DNA of 60,000 bases from Glandiceps talaboti (GCF_964340395.1 NC_135570.1:1829001-1889000), one strand, 5' to 3'. Positions 20,743-32,340 are shown, counted from the first letter of the stretch. Numbers and translations are program-made. The notes: a model not told the origin generated them from the sequence alone.

Positions 20743-21830
20743 TTTTAACATCATTGATGATGAGCTTCAGAGCAGTAGAACATTTGCCTCAAATGTCAAA
20801 CATAATTTTAGAAGGATTGTTGGAGACCATGTATATATATATATATATTTATTGATCTATTTTTGTCTATCCATGCATACTTTCTTTATTTTGGCAATGT
20901 CTAAGTTTCCTACTTATACTTTTACATGTGACCTTACAAGACAGAAAGAGTGTAGAAAAGTTTTTTCTTGAAATGACGAAGTAATTCTTAATACTCAGAG
21001 CATAAATGAATCCATGAACAATTAATGAATTACAGAAACAGTTAGGAGGATAAAATGATATGATCCTGATAGAGTACCCGATTGAAAAGAGTTGGTGTGA
21101 AAGAGTAGGCCCAACGACCTGCAAAGAAAAAACAGGAGAATGAAAAGAAATTCTGTGGGTGAAGAAGATGGATGCAAAATTGTAAACACAGCAAAGCTTC
21201 AGTGGCTGAAATTGTTCATATTTTGTGGCATATGTGTCCAATATTAGTAGACTAGAAATTGATAGTGCACGCCATGCCAGGAATAAAGTTACCTTTCCAG
21301 AATTAAACTGTTGGCAATTGTTGTTGGAAAAGAAAGAGTAGCTCGCAAGTGATTATTTTCTGTAAATATTCCCTCAACTCAAGCTCAGTATAACAAAATT
21401 TCAGATGTAAATGTATGATGAATTTGAAAGTGAAATTTTTACTGCAAATGGCAGTTAAAACAGTCGTATGAATATATTAATATTGCTATTTTTGTGATAT
21501 GAGATGACATCAGTGATCAAAATCTATTAGCTGCCACTTAGCTTTTAGAAGAGTTGAACTTTTTAATTTGAATTTTTGTAGATTTCCCAGCAAAATCCCA
21601 CTCAATTTTGCACTCAGAAGTGTTGACTTATTAATGAGAAGTTTTAGTTGAAAAATTTCCAATAAAATGCTGATTATTACACTTAGAAATGACTATTTAT
21701 GAATTAATAGTTGTATTGGATGTAAAGTTAGTGACATTACAGTTTTGAAAGTGTACTCGTAAAAAATGTTTTTGTCTTTGAGAATTGAGATAAATAAAAG
21801 TAAGCAATGTGTGACCCTTGCTCTATAGTA

Positions 21831-22145
21831 AGCCCAAATGAAAAAAATTGTACGGTTCCGATAACACCCAATTTCAAAATAGGGTAGGTAGGTAGGATTT
21901 TTATTTATTTATTTTAACTCCTTTTTTTTGGTCTGGTTCAGGTTATATTTTCTATTGATTATCTATTGTCTTTGTATTACGGATCACACAAGGCAATCAG
22001 ATCTTCAAATCTCTCTATTTCGCATGCAAATTTTTTCGATATTTTGATAATTTTTTTGAATTATCTAAAAACGAGTTTAGGATGGGAAGTAGAAAACTAG
22101 GTTGGGTCAAGTTACCGGAACCAAGCAATTTTTTTGGGCATAATA
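21831..22145 (-). mobile_element. MITE-like element, copy 2
   Basis: The same family as 1187-1570, in opposite orientation. The left end has AAAAAAATTGTACGGTTCCG and the right end has the complement CGGAACCAAGCAATTTTTTT, giving terminal inverted repeats of about 25-30 bp. It retains the TACCTACC-type block (here GGTAGGTAGG) and internal A/T-rich runs, with no coding capacity. Confidence 0.75.
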
Positions 22146-22247
22146 ACTAAAGTGTGTGATATTCAGTATTTATAGTTCTATGTAAATTTAAAAATAAAAG
22201 TCTGGTCAGCACTGTACTTCTCTGTATTTAACCTTTTCTGTTTTCAG

Positions 22248-22307
22248 CACCTCCACCACCTCCATATGTCAGTTTTAGACTATCTTTACAGATAGATACA
22301 ATAGGGT
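22248..22307 (+). pseudogene. Possible orphan exon (PPPPPYVSF motif)
   Basis: After a good acceptor (TTTTCTGTTTTCAG) the sequence reads, in a phase-1 entry, PPPPPYVSFRLSLQIDTIG then stop. All upstream exons end in phase 2, and that entry gives a stop after about nine codons. A similar sequence with its own acceptor lies at 23551. It may be a decayed or alternative exon. Confidence 0.25.
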
Positions 22308-23047
22308 GATACCAAAATTTGATGCTGGATAGGTAGAGAAGCTATACACATCCCTATAAGTTATTTTAAGTACAAACTGGTATCTAATGTGTCTACCTTC
22401 ATACCAGAAGTCTAGACCAGTTTGTGCTGGTATTTCAAAATAACCAGTTAACAAATCCAGCCAACAGTTATGATTGGTTCAATTTGATATCACCATGTGG
22501 TAATGAGATTTTGAAAAGAGAAATTAGCATATGTTATCTTCATTACCAGGTGGTAGAATGTGATTTTCTAAACTTACATGGTGATATTACAAGTCTATGT
22601 CAGTTACTATGACACCTAATAAAATTTGGTGTACCATCTTACGTGTTGATGTAAATGGAGTTTTATAGTCTTTAAGTTTGGTTTTTCACCCCAAGCTTTG
22701 ACCCAATGATTAAGACACATTTGCATTTTATAAATTCTATAGTTTAAACTTTTATAAAATTGTATTTTATGTCAGGGAACCATTTCATTCAACTTGCATG
22801 CTTGTAATATTGCAACTTGCACTGCACCTGCCTTGCTTAATGTCAATAAAAACTATCACTATTACTGTGCACCCATTGTAATATATATCAGATATTTTAA
22901 TCATTTCACATGTCATTCACCGTGTATGTGTGTAAATGTTCAAGTATGTGTGTGTCAATATGTTGTGAAAGTACTTTTGTTGAAATGTTAAAAGCCATTG
23001 TCGGTGTTGCATAAACTTTTCACGATGTTGTTATTTCCATTTGACAG

Positions 23048-23109
23048 TAAACCCTTGTCAGCTCCTCACCAGTATGCTGCAGCCGCTAGAGGCCCCTTAG
23101 GACCTAGTA
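23048..23109 (+). CDS. Zasp52/LDB3-like: PDZ/LIM gene: phase-converting linker exon
   Basis: Encodes residues 370-389, KPLSAPHQYAAAARGPLGPS, an Ala/Pro/Gly-rich linker. The acceptor is CATTTGACAG|T and the donor is AGTA|GTAAGT. At 62 bp it is the only linker exon that is not a multiple of three. It converts phase 2 into phase 1 and so is obligatory for any isoform containing LIM2-4. Confidence 0.8.
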
Positions 23110-23171
23110 GTAAGTAAAACTATCTCCTGGTTCTAAGAGATGTGAGATTGGAGCTTATATTACATCAATTT

Positions 23172-23174
<3 letters not shown>

Positions 23175-23263
<89 letters not shown>

Positions 23264-23413
23264 ATGTATGTATGTATGTATGTATGTATGTATGTGCATT
23301 GTATGTATGTATGTATGTATGTATGTATGTATGTATGTATGTATGTATGTATGTATGTATGTATGTATGTATGTATGTATGTATGTATGTATGTATGTAT
23401 GTATGTATGTATG
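23175..23413. repeat. (TG)n followed by (TATG)n compound microsatellite
   Basis: About 70 bp of TG and about 165 bp of TATG with one GCAT interruption. Open frames on both strands here are artefacts. It begins 65 bp after the donor at 23109. Confidence 0.98.
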
Positions 23414-23550
23414 GTGTGGCATCAGTAATTCTATGAAATGATTTTGGTTAAGTACCTGTTAGAATTATATTGTGTTTATACTCTAGATACAATCAATTCA
23501 TTCTCTATCCCAATATTTTTTTTTAATGTTCTTGTCCTTTACCAGTACAG

Positions 23551-23600
23551 GTGCCACCTTATGTCAGTTCAATCAATATTCAGATAGTTTTACCTTGCGT
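23551..23600 (+). other. Second copy of the PPYVS orphan exon-like sequence
   Basis: After TTTACCAGTACAG the sequence GTGCCACCTTATGTCAGTTC and the following ATATTCAGATAG resemble 22250-22300 (CACCTCCATATGTCAGTTTT and TTTACAGATAG). There is no donor, and none of the phase options gives a convincing exon. It may be a duplicated intron segment. Confidence 0.3.
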
Positions 23601-23639
23601 CAGTAATTTCATCATCATTTTGACTTTGTTAATTCCCAG

Positions 23640-23763
23640 AACCTCTCCCACCTCGTCCTGCTGGTGCTCCTCGACAACAAATCCAGAGAGGAGCAATGAC
23701 AAAGACCAGTGTCCCTCCTGGAACACGTACTCCTATGTGTCATAGTTGTGGGGAAACCATCAG
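23640..23763 (+). CDS. Zasp52/LDB3-like: PDZ/LIM gene: end of linker and start of LIM2
   Basis: Encodes residues 391-430. It begins PLPPRPAGAPRQQIQRGAMT, passes through TRTPM and reaches the first zinc pair of LIM2, C423-x2-C426 (CHSCGETIR). The acceptor is AATTCCCAG|AA and the donor is ATCAG|GTAAGA, phase 1 in and 2 out. CHSCGETIRG matches the start of the first LIM domain of Enigma proteins (CHQCHKVIRG type). Confidence 0.93.
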
Positions 23764-23839
23764 GTAAGAATCTAGACACTAATTAAAATCCTGATCACAC
23801 TTTACACTTGTGGTTATGACAGGGGAATGCTTAATTAGT

Positions 23840-24088
23840 ATAATAATAATAATAATAATGTTAGTTTTTATTTAGCACTTTCCCACTCTGTGCTCAAAGC
23901 ACTTTACAATTATTACCCCTGGCATGGAACTATAGTGGCACAGCGACCGTTATACTTCCATAAAAGCAGGTTTTCCATGACTACATCGGTTTCCTCCTAC
24001 ATCAGCAACACCGAACACCAGGGTGCTGCTCCTTGGTGGCCATTAAACAAGTTTCAGGAGGAATAAAAGATTATTATTATTATTATTC
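23840..24088 (-). mobile_element. SINE-like element (tail shared with the SINE at 53098)
   Basis: About 250 bp flanked by (TAA)n on the left and (ATT)n on the right. The left third, TTTTTATTTAGCACTTTCCC then ACTCTGTGCTCAAAGCACTTT, is the reverse complement of the 3' tail of the SINE at 53098-53455. The similarity continues through the CTGG...ATATAC region. I cannot find A and B boxes, so this copy is truncated or belongs to a related family. Confidence 0.65.
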
Positions 24089-24169
24089 TTACAAGCACTA
24101 AAGGAATTGATTGAATGTTGAATTCCATACAATATATTTAATTTTCCCTAATTTCTCCCCCTTTTCCAG

Positions 24170-24350
24170 AGGGCCATTTGTGAATGCTGTTGGAAAGAAT
24201 TGGCATCCAGAGCATTTCCACTGCTCCCACTGTGGTGATAACTTGATGGAACTTGGATTTGTTGAGGAAGGTGGTCAGATGTTCTGTGAGAAGGACTATA
24301 CTGCTTACTTTGCCGCCCCATGTGCCAAGTGCCAGCAACCAATCGTAGGG
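24170..24350 (+). CDS. Zasp52/LDB3-like: PDZ/LIM gene: LIM2 body and start of LIM3
   Basis: Encodes residues 432-491. GPFVNAVGKNWHPEHFHCSHC supplies the central ligands of LIM2 (H443, H446, C449, C452), and FCEKD closes it (C470, D473). Residues 482-485, CAKC, open LIM3. The sequence tracks the Enigma LIM1-LIM2 junction (YAPSCAKCKKKITG type). A His stands where many LIM domains have a Cys (HPEH); this variation is tolerated in the family. The acceptor is TTTTCCAG|A and the donor is GGG|GTAGGA, phase 2 in and 0 out. Confidence 0.94.
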
Positions 24351-24799
24351 GTAGGAATACATATTTCACACATCAGTGCCTAAATATTAACTTACAATCT
24401 TTTCAATATCAAGGTCAAGTTTTTTTGCCATCAAGTTTGTAGACAGTGTAAATGCGATCTTGTTGATACCTGCATTTTGTGAGACAAAATCTAATGTATA
24501 TCAATTTTTGTATTAAATATCAATCAGAGCATTATTGCAGTATTGCAATTTATGTAATAATGATGATATAAAAGTCTCAAACTGTATACCAACTGGAATA
24601 TTTGTTTGTGTCATAGCATTAATATAAATAATTCTTTTAAAAATGAAATCCATCTTAATGATAGAGTATCTAATATAGTGTAATATCTTACGACTAATCG
24701 GACTATATTAATATCTATAGTTTGGAAGTATTGTTTGATTGTCACTTTTATTGGTTTCAATTTAATTTGGAAGTATTGTTGTTTCTATTCTCTGGACAG

Positions 24800-24932
24800 G
24801 ATACACTCAATGCATTGGATAAGGCCTGGCATCCAGAATGTTTTGTTTGTACTCAGTGCCATCTACCTTTCTCATCCATGGGAGCCGGAAGTAGCTTCCA
24901 TGTGGAAGATGGAAAGCCCTTCTGTGAGAGAG
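24800..24932 (+). CDS. Zasp52/LDB3-like: PDZ/LIM gene: LIM3 body
   Basis: Encodes residues 492-535. DTLNALDKAWHPECFVCTQC carries the central zinc ligands H-x2-C-x2-C-x2-C, and FHVEDGKPFCERD gives the final C533-x2-D536. LPFSSMGAGSSFHVEDG is two to three residues longer than the matching loop of vertebrate Enigma LIM2. The acceptor is TCTGGACAG|G and the donor is GAGAG|GTAATT, phase 0 in and 1 out. Confidence 0.95.
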
Positions 24933-25027
24933 GTAATTAGAATGACTGTTTTTAAGACATCATGTATAATTTAGTCCGTAAAGTTTACAATGGTTAGGTT
25001 GTACAGTTAAAACTCCTGATCCCTTCA

Positions 25028-25220
25028 CACGGTTCATTCTGATTGGTTGTAACAAGAATCACCTGATGCCCCCACATGGTTCATTCAGATTGAGTATGGT
25101 GCCCTCACAAGGTTCATTCTGATTGGTTATTATTGGAATGATCTGAAGCATTTACAAGGTGTAAACCAATTGGTTATCATGGGGAATGACTCAATCAAAG
25201 CACTTGAAAGGTGCAACCTG
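25028..25220. repeat. Diverged repeat of about 50 bp with ATTGG boxes, 4 copies
   Basis: Copies carry CAC(A)AGGTTCATTCTGATTG or close variants. Several contain GATTGG, the complement of CCAAT. It lies in the intron between the LIM3 and LIM4 exons. Confidence 0.7.
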
Positions 25221-25666
25221 TATACTTTGTGAAATAAGCCATCATCATGAAATGGCTTATTACAAAAATCTTTTATTAAAGTACGTACCTCTTTCTATGT
25301 TAGTCGCAGTTCTTCATACTCACCACTGTGGTAGTTCTTTCATTCAGATCACTATGTAAATAGAAAGCCACCAGCTGTGAGTCAACATACATGTAACTAT
25401 GACTACCACAGTTACTCTACATACATCTCTGTCAAGTGATTCCAGTATTTAGCATGGACATATTTAACCTTGTTTCTTGTTTCTTGACAAAAGACTGTGA
25501 CAGCTGAGTTAGTGACAATATTATTATCAACAACCCCCACACAAAAATGGTTTCATGTCTGGCAATGTATCTTTGATGAAAAGCCATTCCATACACTAGT
25601 AGTCCCGTATATATAAGTGTTATCTCACCATACTAAAGATATGCTATGGAATTCTTGTATTTTCAG

Positions 25667-25782
25667 ATTGGAATGAAATGTTCACCACCAAGTGCGCTGG
25701 ATGTCAGTTCCCCATTGAACCTGGCGATAAATGGGTAGAGGCACTGGACACTCAGTGGCATTCTGGATGCTTTACCTGCTCT
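25667..25782 (+). CDS. Zasp52/LDB3-like: PDZ/LIM gene: LIM4 first part
   Basis: Encodes residues 537-574. WNEMFTTKCAGCQFPIEPGD opens LIM4 with C545-x2-C548. WVEALDTQWHSGCFTC supplies the central ligands. The pattern matches the last LIM domain of Enigma proteins (CHGCDFKIDAGDRFLEALG type, including the extra residues before GD). The acceptor is TATTTTCAG|AT and the donor is TCT|GTACGT, phase 1 in and 0 out. Confidence 0.95.
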
Positions 25783-25817
25783 GTACGTTATTAAACAAAT
25801 TAAAGAGTGTTATGATG

Positions 25818-25930
25818 CAGACAGACAGACAGACAGATTTGATTCAGACAGACAGACAGACAGACTCACAGACAGACTAATTGAGAGACTGACACTCAGA
25901 CAGACAAAGAGACAGACAGACATTTGATTC

Positions 25931-25976
<46 letters not shown>
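25818..25976. repeat. (CAGA)n microsatellite in three blocks
   Basis: CAGA/GACA tetranucleotide arrays are separated by TTTGATT- and ACTCA-containing spacers, starting about 35 bp after the donor at 25782. Confidence 0.97.
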
Positions 25977-25978
<2 letters not shown>

Positions 25979-26253
25979 CAATACAATGTAATTATGTGCT
26001 ACCACTAGTCTTAGTTTTTTTTAAATTGCATTTTGTGTCTTTTTGTGTCATACCATGGAATTTTAAAACACAACAGACAAGTAATGTAGGGACAGTATCA
26101 TCTGACAGAGACTGATTATGTTGACAATCAGAGATAGCCATCGACAGACATTTATCAAGATTATCTACCAAACAAATGTAAAGAATACCTGATAGACAAA
26201 CAAACAACTATAAAATATCAGCTTACTTAATATTATTGTATCAATTTTTGCAG

Positions 26254-26334
26254 GTTTGTCATGCAAACCTTGAAGGACAAAGTTTCTATGCGAAGCAAGG
26301 AAGACCATACTGCAGAGCACATGCCAGCAGTTGA
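26254..26334 (+). CDS. Zasp52/LDB3-like: PDZ/LIM gene: terminal exon, end of LIM4
   Basis: Encodes residues 575-600. VCHANLEGQSFYAKQGRPYC carries the second-module Cys (C576) and the final pair C594-x2-H597. The protein ends RAHASS with TGA at 26332-26334. Enigma proteins end the same way (INLEGKTFYSKKDRPLC, then a short SHAF-type tail), so this is the natural C-terminus. The acceptor is TTTTTGCAG|G after a T-rich tract. Confidence 0.96.
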   Translation, partial: VCHANLEGQSFYAKQGRPYCRAHASS

Positions 26335-26665
26335 GCAGTTACTATGGCAACAACATCTGGTGACCTATGACAATTATGGCAAAATAATTAAAATCAGCCA
26401 AAGTTAAGGTTTTGAAATTGTGTACTGGGGAAATTGCATACTTCTACCCAGAAAAAGTATCTGTGACAGAACTGTAACAAAAAATGAGTTGAAATAGTAA
26501 TCACTGAGCAAGCAGTTGGCTCAAAAGAATAGCCACCAATAATCTGTTAAATTTAGTTCTTTGCTACTTGCATATTGCTAATGGAATGCCTGTCATTTGT
26601 AAACAGTACATTCTAATTCAAGTAATTGTAATTTATTCAATAAAATCATTCTGAATAGTGAGAGC
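26335..26665 (+). terminator. 3' UTR with polyadenylation signal
   Basis: AATAAA lies at 26639-26644, about 305 bp after the stop codon. Cleavage is expected some 15-25 bp further on. Longer alternatives may exist, since other AATAAA-like hexamers occur downstream. The true 3' end cannot be fixed by eye. Confidence 0.65.
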
Positions 26666-29126
26666 GATAATCTCTTCCCTGATTGGTTTGTCAGTCAGGT
26701 GATCAAACTTCTGCAATTTGTAATCTGATTGGTGTAATTGGTCACCTGACTTGTTGCAAGCAATGTGATTGGCTGAAAATTAGTAGTGTGCAAGTAGTAT
26801 TTTTGATGGGTTTTATAATAACGACATGAAACAGATATCTTATGTGACCTTTGACCTTTCAAAAGAATTCCTTTCATATTGAGGTCAGGTTGAGCTTCCA
26901 AAATAGATGATGTGTTATTTGTAGAATTTACATAAAACATATTAGTGTCTTATTTTGAAGTATACATCGTGTATTTTTCCTTTTCATTTTACGATTTTGT
27001 TCAAATGCATTTTCAAGTATATGTACTGTGTAGCATTTATGTAGTATCTGAGAGTGATTTGTAGGCAGAGTATCAGGTAGGGAGTGTTTCAAAAAATCAA
27101 TAAAAAGACAATTATTTGAGAGAAAAAAAACAAGAAATGTTTCCCCACTGTGGAATAAGTATATAGGCATGTCTACATTAATAATTAGTGCAATTCTCCA
27201 CTAGCAGTTATATAATTCTGTAATTATGCAATATTTGTAGACGATGTTTATTGTTTTCATCAACTCAAACTTTTGCTGACAAATAACAAGTTATCATTTG
27301 TGTCACATGTTAAAAATTTATCATTGAAATTGGGACTTCGTAATTTGTAGATAAGAATTAACTTTCTTTTTTAGAGACAATCCATTTTAATTTTCAGAGC
27401 CAAAAACTGCAAATAGTGGCTCATCCCTTGAACAGCACCCTCACAGAAGAATTTTGTCAATTACTTTGTTTTTATGGAATGTTTGGGATAAGCATGATAG
27501 TGGTGAAGTGATTCTCAAGACAATATTATGTATCACAGTTGTGTCTTTTTAAAAACCAAAATACAAATTCAATGGCCAGAAATGCAACTAAATCCTTGTC
27601 TTTTAAGCATTTAGAAACTGCAATACATGCTTATTCCCTAAAAATACTTGCAAAAGTTTTCATTAGATAATATAGATATTTTCTCAACATACTGTTTTGC
27701 ATATCATGTGATGGTCACATGCTTGATGTGTGTTTGTTTTCAAATATATACTCCTCTGTATAGAAGCAAGTTTCCTAATAACATTTGCACTAATAACCTC
27801 ATATACCTATGCATTTAATTTGATGTATTTTTTTTTAGATTTGCTGGATAGATTGACGGATATTTTCAATTTTGACAAATTTAGATTAATAATATTATTA
27901 ATGTATTAAAACAATTCTTTTTAGAAATGAGAGAGCATTCAGCAATATACAGTTTAGTATGAAAGTGAGATTTTAAAAATAAAATTAGTCAAGAAGTTGC
28001 TTTGTGCTTTTCACAAATAAAACAAAATCATACAGCTAAAAATTTCCAAGAATAAAATGACTGCATTCTATGTGAACAGTTTGGGAATCTGAATAATGAC
28101 AGTGTTAAGAGATAGATTGTTTTCCAGTTGTTATGACAACCAGCTGTGCAAGGCAGGCCTTGTGTCGTGGTTTGGTTAACTAGTTACAACTGAAAACTGT
28201 CTATTTGATGAAATCAACCTAAACTCGTCAGTGGGCATGAGTTTCTCCCACTTCAACATTTAGGGAAGCTGCCTTGATGATAGACTCAGTTCTTTATTAC
28301 TAAGTGGTAGTCTACCAACATAAGCCAAGTTTACAGTCGTACTAAGTCATGACATTAAAGCAGCACAGTCTGTATAAAAGGTCATGTTATGTCAAAGGTC
28401 AGTCAACACAACACACTACACATAGTCTATCAGGTATGCCCCCTCAGGCCTCACATGTTGGTCAACCCTCTCAGGGGTTAGAGCAGACTGGTGAGGGGAG
28501 AGTGACATGACATATCGTACAGTCTACACCTACACTGTATAGTACATACTAAAACCATAGTACATGTACTAGGAGTTATAGGCATCAATACAGCACGTGG
28601 ATTGAGATGGTTGAGTAGATATTAAGAGTTTGATAGCCATAACTGGTGTTTTTCAGTACCCCAAAAAAAATATTGTCATACTGTCATGTTAGCTCACATC
28701 TTAACAATGTTAAACATAATTCAACATATTTTGTGTCATTGGCAATACTTTGTTATATTTCAGTGCAAATCAAATATAACCACCAAGTACCATAAAACTA
28801 AAGTTACAGACTGTGCCCCTTTAATGCTAGACTATAATGACATCATCAATCTGGGCTTATCAGCCTGTGGGCTTATCAGGCTGCAGAAAGGGAGATTAGA
28901 CTGTGCCAACAACGGGTGATCTGTCAGTCAACTTTAATGCTTGTACAGTGGTGCTGGTTCAACATGTGATTTTGAACATAGGTGTTAACATCCCTGACTG
29001 GATTACTCAGTTAGGACACTATCACTTACTGATAACAGCCCTGTGTTCTTTGCTGGCATTATCATCTCATCTTGTCACAGATATCAAGTTTGGCATTGAC
29101 ACAACATGCATGAAATCATGTACCAA

Positions 29127-29141
29127 CCACAAGAGGGCGGG
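29127..29141 (+). promoter_or_regulatory. CTCF-like motif
   Basis: CCACAAGAGGGCGGG fits the CTCF core CCASYAGRKGGCRS at all but one position. It is listed because a second good match lies on the opposite strand at 32324-32340. Confidence 0.35.
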
Positions 29142-29972
29142 CTTCGAAGGGCTAGATAGGGCATGGTGGCACGAACTAAACTATTCATTGACAAGTCAAG
29201 ATGGCATGAAATGTGAACACACAGTTTTTACACACACTGTGAGGAATGTGATATGACCCTACACCACTAATACATCTAATGACAGAGGTTAAACAAACGT
29301 TCAAAGTTGACAAAGTTTGCTGCTGTTTTTTGCAGTATTATAGGTCATATGTTATATTATGTGATGATGGAATTGTAAGATTTGCCAATTGCATGACCTT
29401 TGACCTTTGTGATAATTCTGGAAATTTGGAGACTTATAGAAGTAACACTTAATAAATGCAAAGCCCCCAGTATCTGTAACTGGAATATTTTTGGTATTTT
29501 TTGTTCATATTTTCGGCTTATGTTGTACTTTTCTGAGGCATGAATGGTTACCCAGAGATCAATCCTATCAACAACCTAGAAATTCACAATTTGTTGATAA
29601 ACAAGTCATCAAGTCTGCATCCAATTTATAACTGTTTACACATGGACATCAAGCCTATGTACACTGTACCATCTATGAGGAGTAGCAAGGTTTTTAAGCT
29701 GTTCAAAAAGCTTTGTTTCCAGTCAAAGTTTGTAGTTCTTTACAAAGGCAATATGTTACAAAAGTTAAAGAAGAAATAGTTCAAAGTTACAAATACTGGA
29801 GGTTTATAAAGGAAGCAAGTCAGACGGGATTATTGTAAGGTGTGATCAATACTTGACTGTAACAGCTAATCAAGAAATATCAACTCCCTAAAATAAACTT
29901 TATCCCACAATTTCTGACTTGCACCTTTAAATTTGTAAGCAAACACAGACATGGAAAATGTTGTCTTTGTCA

Positions 29973-30090
29973 GGCTGACAGTTGTATGATACGTCGTGCC
30001 GCTCCGCCCTCACCGGTGGGATGAGTTGACCGATGTGTGAGGGCGCCCCGTCACGGCGTACCTTACAGACTCGGCTAACAGTTGTATGAT
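29973..30090. mobile_element. GC-rich hairpin insertion with flanking direct repeats
   Basis: An imperfect inverted repeat of about 23 bp (29991-30013 against 30037-30059, for example CGCCCTCAC with GTGAGGGCG) has a loop of about 23 nt. It is far more GC-rich than its surroundings. The flanks GGCTGACAGTTGTATGAT (29973-29990) and GGCTAACAGTTGTATGAT (30073-30090) are direct repeats with one mismatch. This could be a small foldback insertion or a structured RNA. Confidence 0.55.
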
Positions 30091-30643
30091 AACAAACTGA
30101 GTGTTGTGAATGACGTAATGAAAGAAACTAGCTAGTAACGTGGATGAGTAAATAGTTCAACAAACCATCAAAGTTGCCAATATATATGTAACCATAGCAA
30201 CACACCTTGGAAATAAAAGTCATCAAAACAAATATGTGTTTGTAGTGGAAAATATCAGTATAATACTAGTATTTTAGTATGCAACCAAATATTCATGCTA
30301 AAATCAATCTGAAAATGCATGGGTATTTTTCCCAGGGAAAGGAAAGATAAAGGTATGTTCTCATTGTTGAATATCGTATCTGACGACTTTCACACGGTAG
30401 AGGTGATGCTAGCTTCGTTGATGGCGCTGCATACACATAGTTGTGTCACCAATAAAATGTAGCCGGCTTTACAAGACTAACGGCCCGTACCTATAGCTAT
30501 GGCTCCGTGCCCTTAATTGACTTGTGGTTCATAAGTAGCAATGGTGTGCATGATTTTGTTATGACTGATATTTTGTATTACCTTGTAAAGACATTAACAT
30601 TTGAAGAAAACAGCAAAACTGGGCAGATTAACTGATAGCCTTA

Positions 30644-30775
<132 letters not shown>

Positions 30776-32323
30776 AGGCTCTTTTGTTCTACCAATCGCA
30801 TACACTTTCCGAAAAGAATGATAGCATATGGACCTGTAGTTAATGGACAATACCATTATTTCAAATTGACTTTAATTTAGGAAGACTACTTTCCCTAAGA
30901 CTGTCCCCTCCTGTATGACAATGGTTGTCACAGAACTGCTAACTATATATAGATATAATCATAGTTCTTATGAACTGAAATTGTATGTATATTTTATTTC
31001 CCCTCCAGCTGATATATATTCACTTCATTTTAAATTACTTATCGTACTGAAGAGGCCAGGGGGAAGAAAGCGAACCCCGGATGTAAAGGTGTTAGTAAGA
31101 CCGGCGACAGTCTGGGCTTGGTCCCCATCATCACCTATTATTATTTCATGGATATTTAATTCGTGACGTAAATGGTGGAAAAACGCGCCTATAATGCCAT
31201 ACCATGGTTGTCGACTGCATTCACTTACACAATAGGATATCGATAATGTCACTTTCATCAATACCGGTTTCTCGTACCTTTACAATGATATTATAACTAG
31301 AATGCATTGCTAGAAACTACTAGACTAAAGTTGAATGTGTAATGTATACACAGTTATAACGGGGAATTGTTGAGTTCACAGCTACGTGGAGGATGAACTT
31401 AATGCATTGACAGAACTCGATAGTTTTGATAGTGAATTGAAAAACAAACTTATAAATCAATCCAGACTCGTGAACGTAAATACATCCGCGTCACCGAGTC
31501 CGACCACTTCAGAACACTTTTTTATTAAATGAGACACGCTGGTAGAGTGATCCTGAAGTACCGTTTTCACCCATTGTATTCCTATTGTGTGTGCTCGTTG
31601 GTTTGTTAAATTGACGGTGTTAAGTTTGGTGAATGGATCAATATATACTTACCTAAAAAATGAAATACAAATTAGTTTGTCAAGTCTATGGACTGAAGCC
31701 AGAAGTCCTGGATTTCACACTGTTTTGCTTTCAACGACATATGATTACATTGGTGGCACGTTCTAAGGTACATTTAATACTAATATTACCAGGAGTTCTC
31801 TCAAGTTTCCCCTTGTCAAGTGTTTTCATAGATCTACCAACAGTCTTTTTGTGACCTCCAACATTAAACATGTCCAGATTTTCGCCAATTAGCGTTTTAT
31901 CACACATTTGAGTTTATATTCGAGAGAACATGTATCGAAATACAATGCTTAACGATTTGTTCCGTCACATTTCAACACTTCACTTGCAAAAAGTCGATTA
32001 ACAAGTCCGCTTTTTCCGGCTCACGCTATGAAAGTCGATGAATTATTCAAGAAGTGGAGACGGTCCTCTCGCTTTCTCGGTGACTGAGTGACTGAATGGT
32101 AGGCGCCTAGATGGCGTCACTACCGCCCCGGCTTGGGGCCAAACGGTCATCAAAGCAGGCTGATCAAAGCAAACGGAGGGCAATGCCATTAGTTTAGTTT
32201 GGTAGACTTGAACAATTGACCGATGAAATGGTCTCTTGCATCAATAGAATAACCATCGACACAATTCTAAATATTCTGTAACTTGGAGAGGTAGAGCTGT
32301 GAGTTATGAATTTATGAATGTAT

Positions 32324-32340
32324 GGCGCCCCCTTGTGACC
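32324..32340 (-). promoter_or_regulatory. CTCF-like motif, opposite strand
   Basis: GGCGCCCCCTTGTGACC reads on the - strand as GGTCACAAGGGGGCGCC, a close match to the CTCF core. It lies about 460 bp upstream of the start codon at 32791 and is convergent with the motif at 29127. Confidence 0.4.

Larger units (their letters stand above)
26666..30640. other. Intergenic region between the PDZ/LIM gene and the next gene
   Basis: AT-rich DNA without supported exons. The open frames at 28686-28919 and 28903-29256 match no family I recognise and lack splice or initiation context. DR1 elements (TGACCT-T-TGACCT) lie at 26845-26857 and 29394-29406. A CTCF-like motif lies at 29127, and a GC-rich hairpin is listed separately at 29973-30090. 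Confidence 0.6.

Noticed and set aside
28903-29256. 117-codon open frame on the + strand
   Set aside because: No recognised motif, average AT-rich composition, no promoter or splice context. Length is possible by chance.
31025-31261. 78-codon open frame on the - strand
   Set aside because: Overlaps an equally open + frame. Both lack start context and similarity to any family I know.
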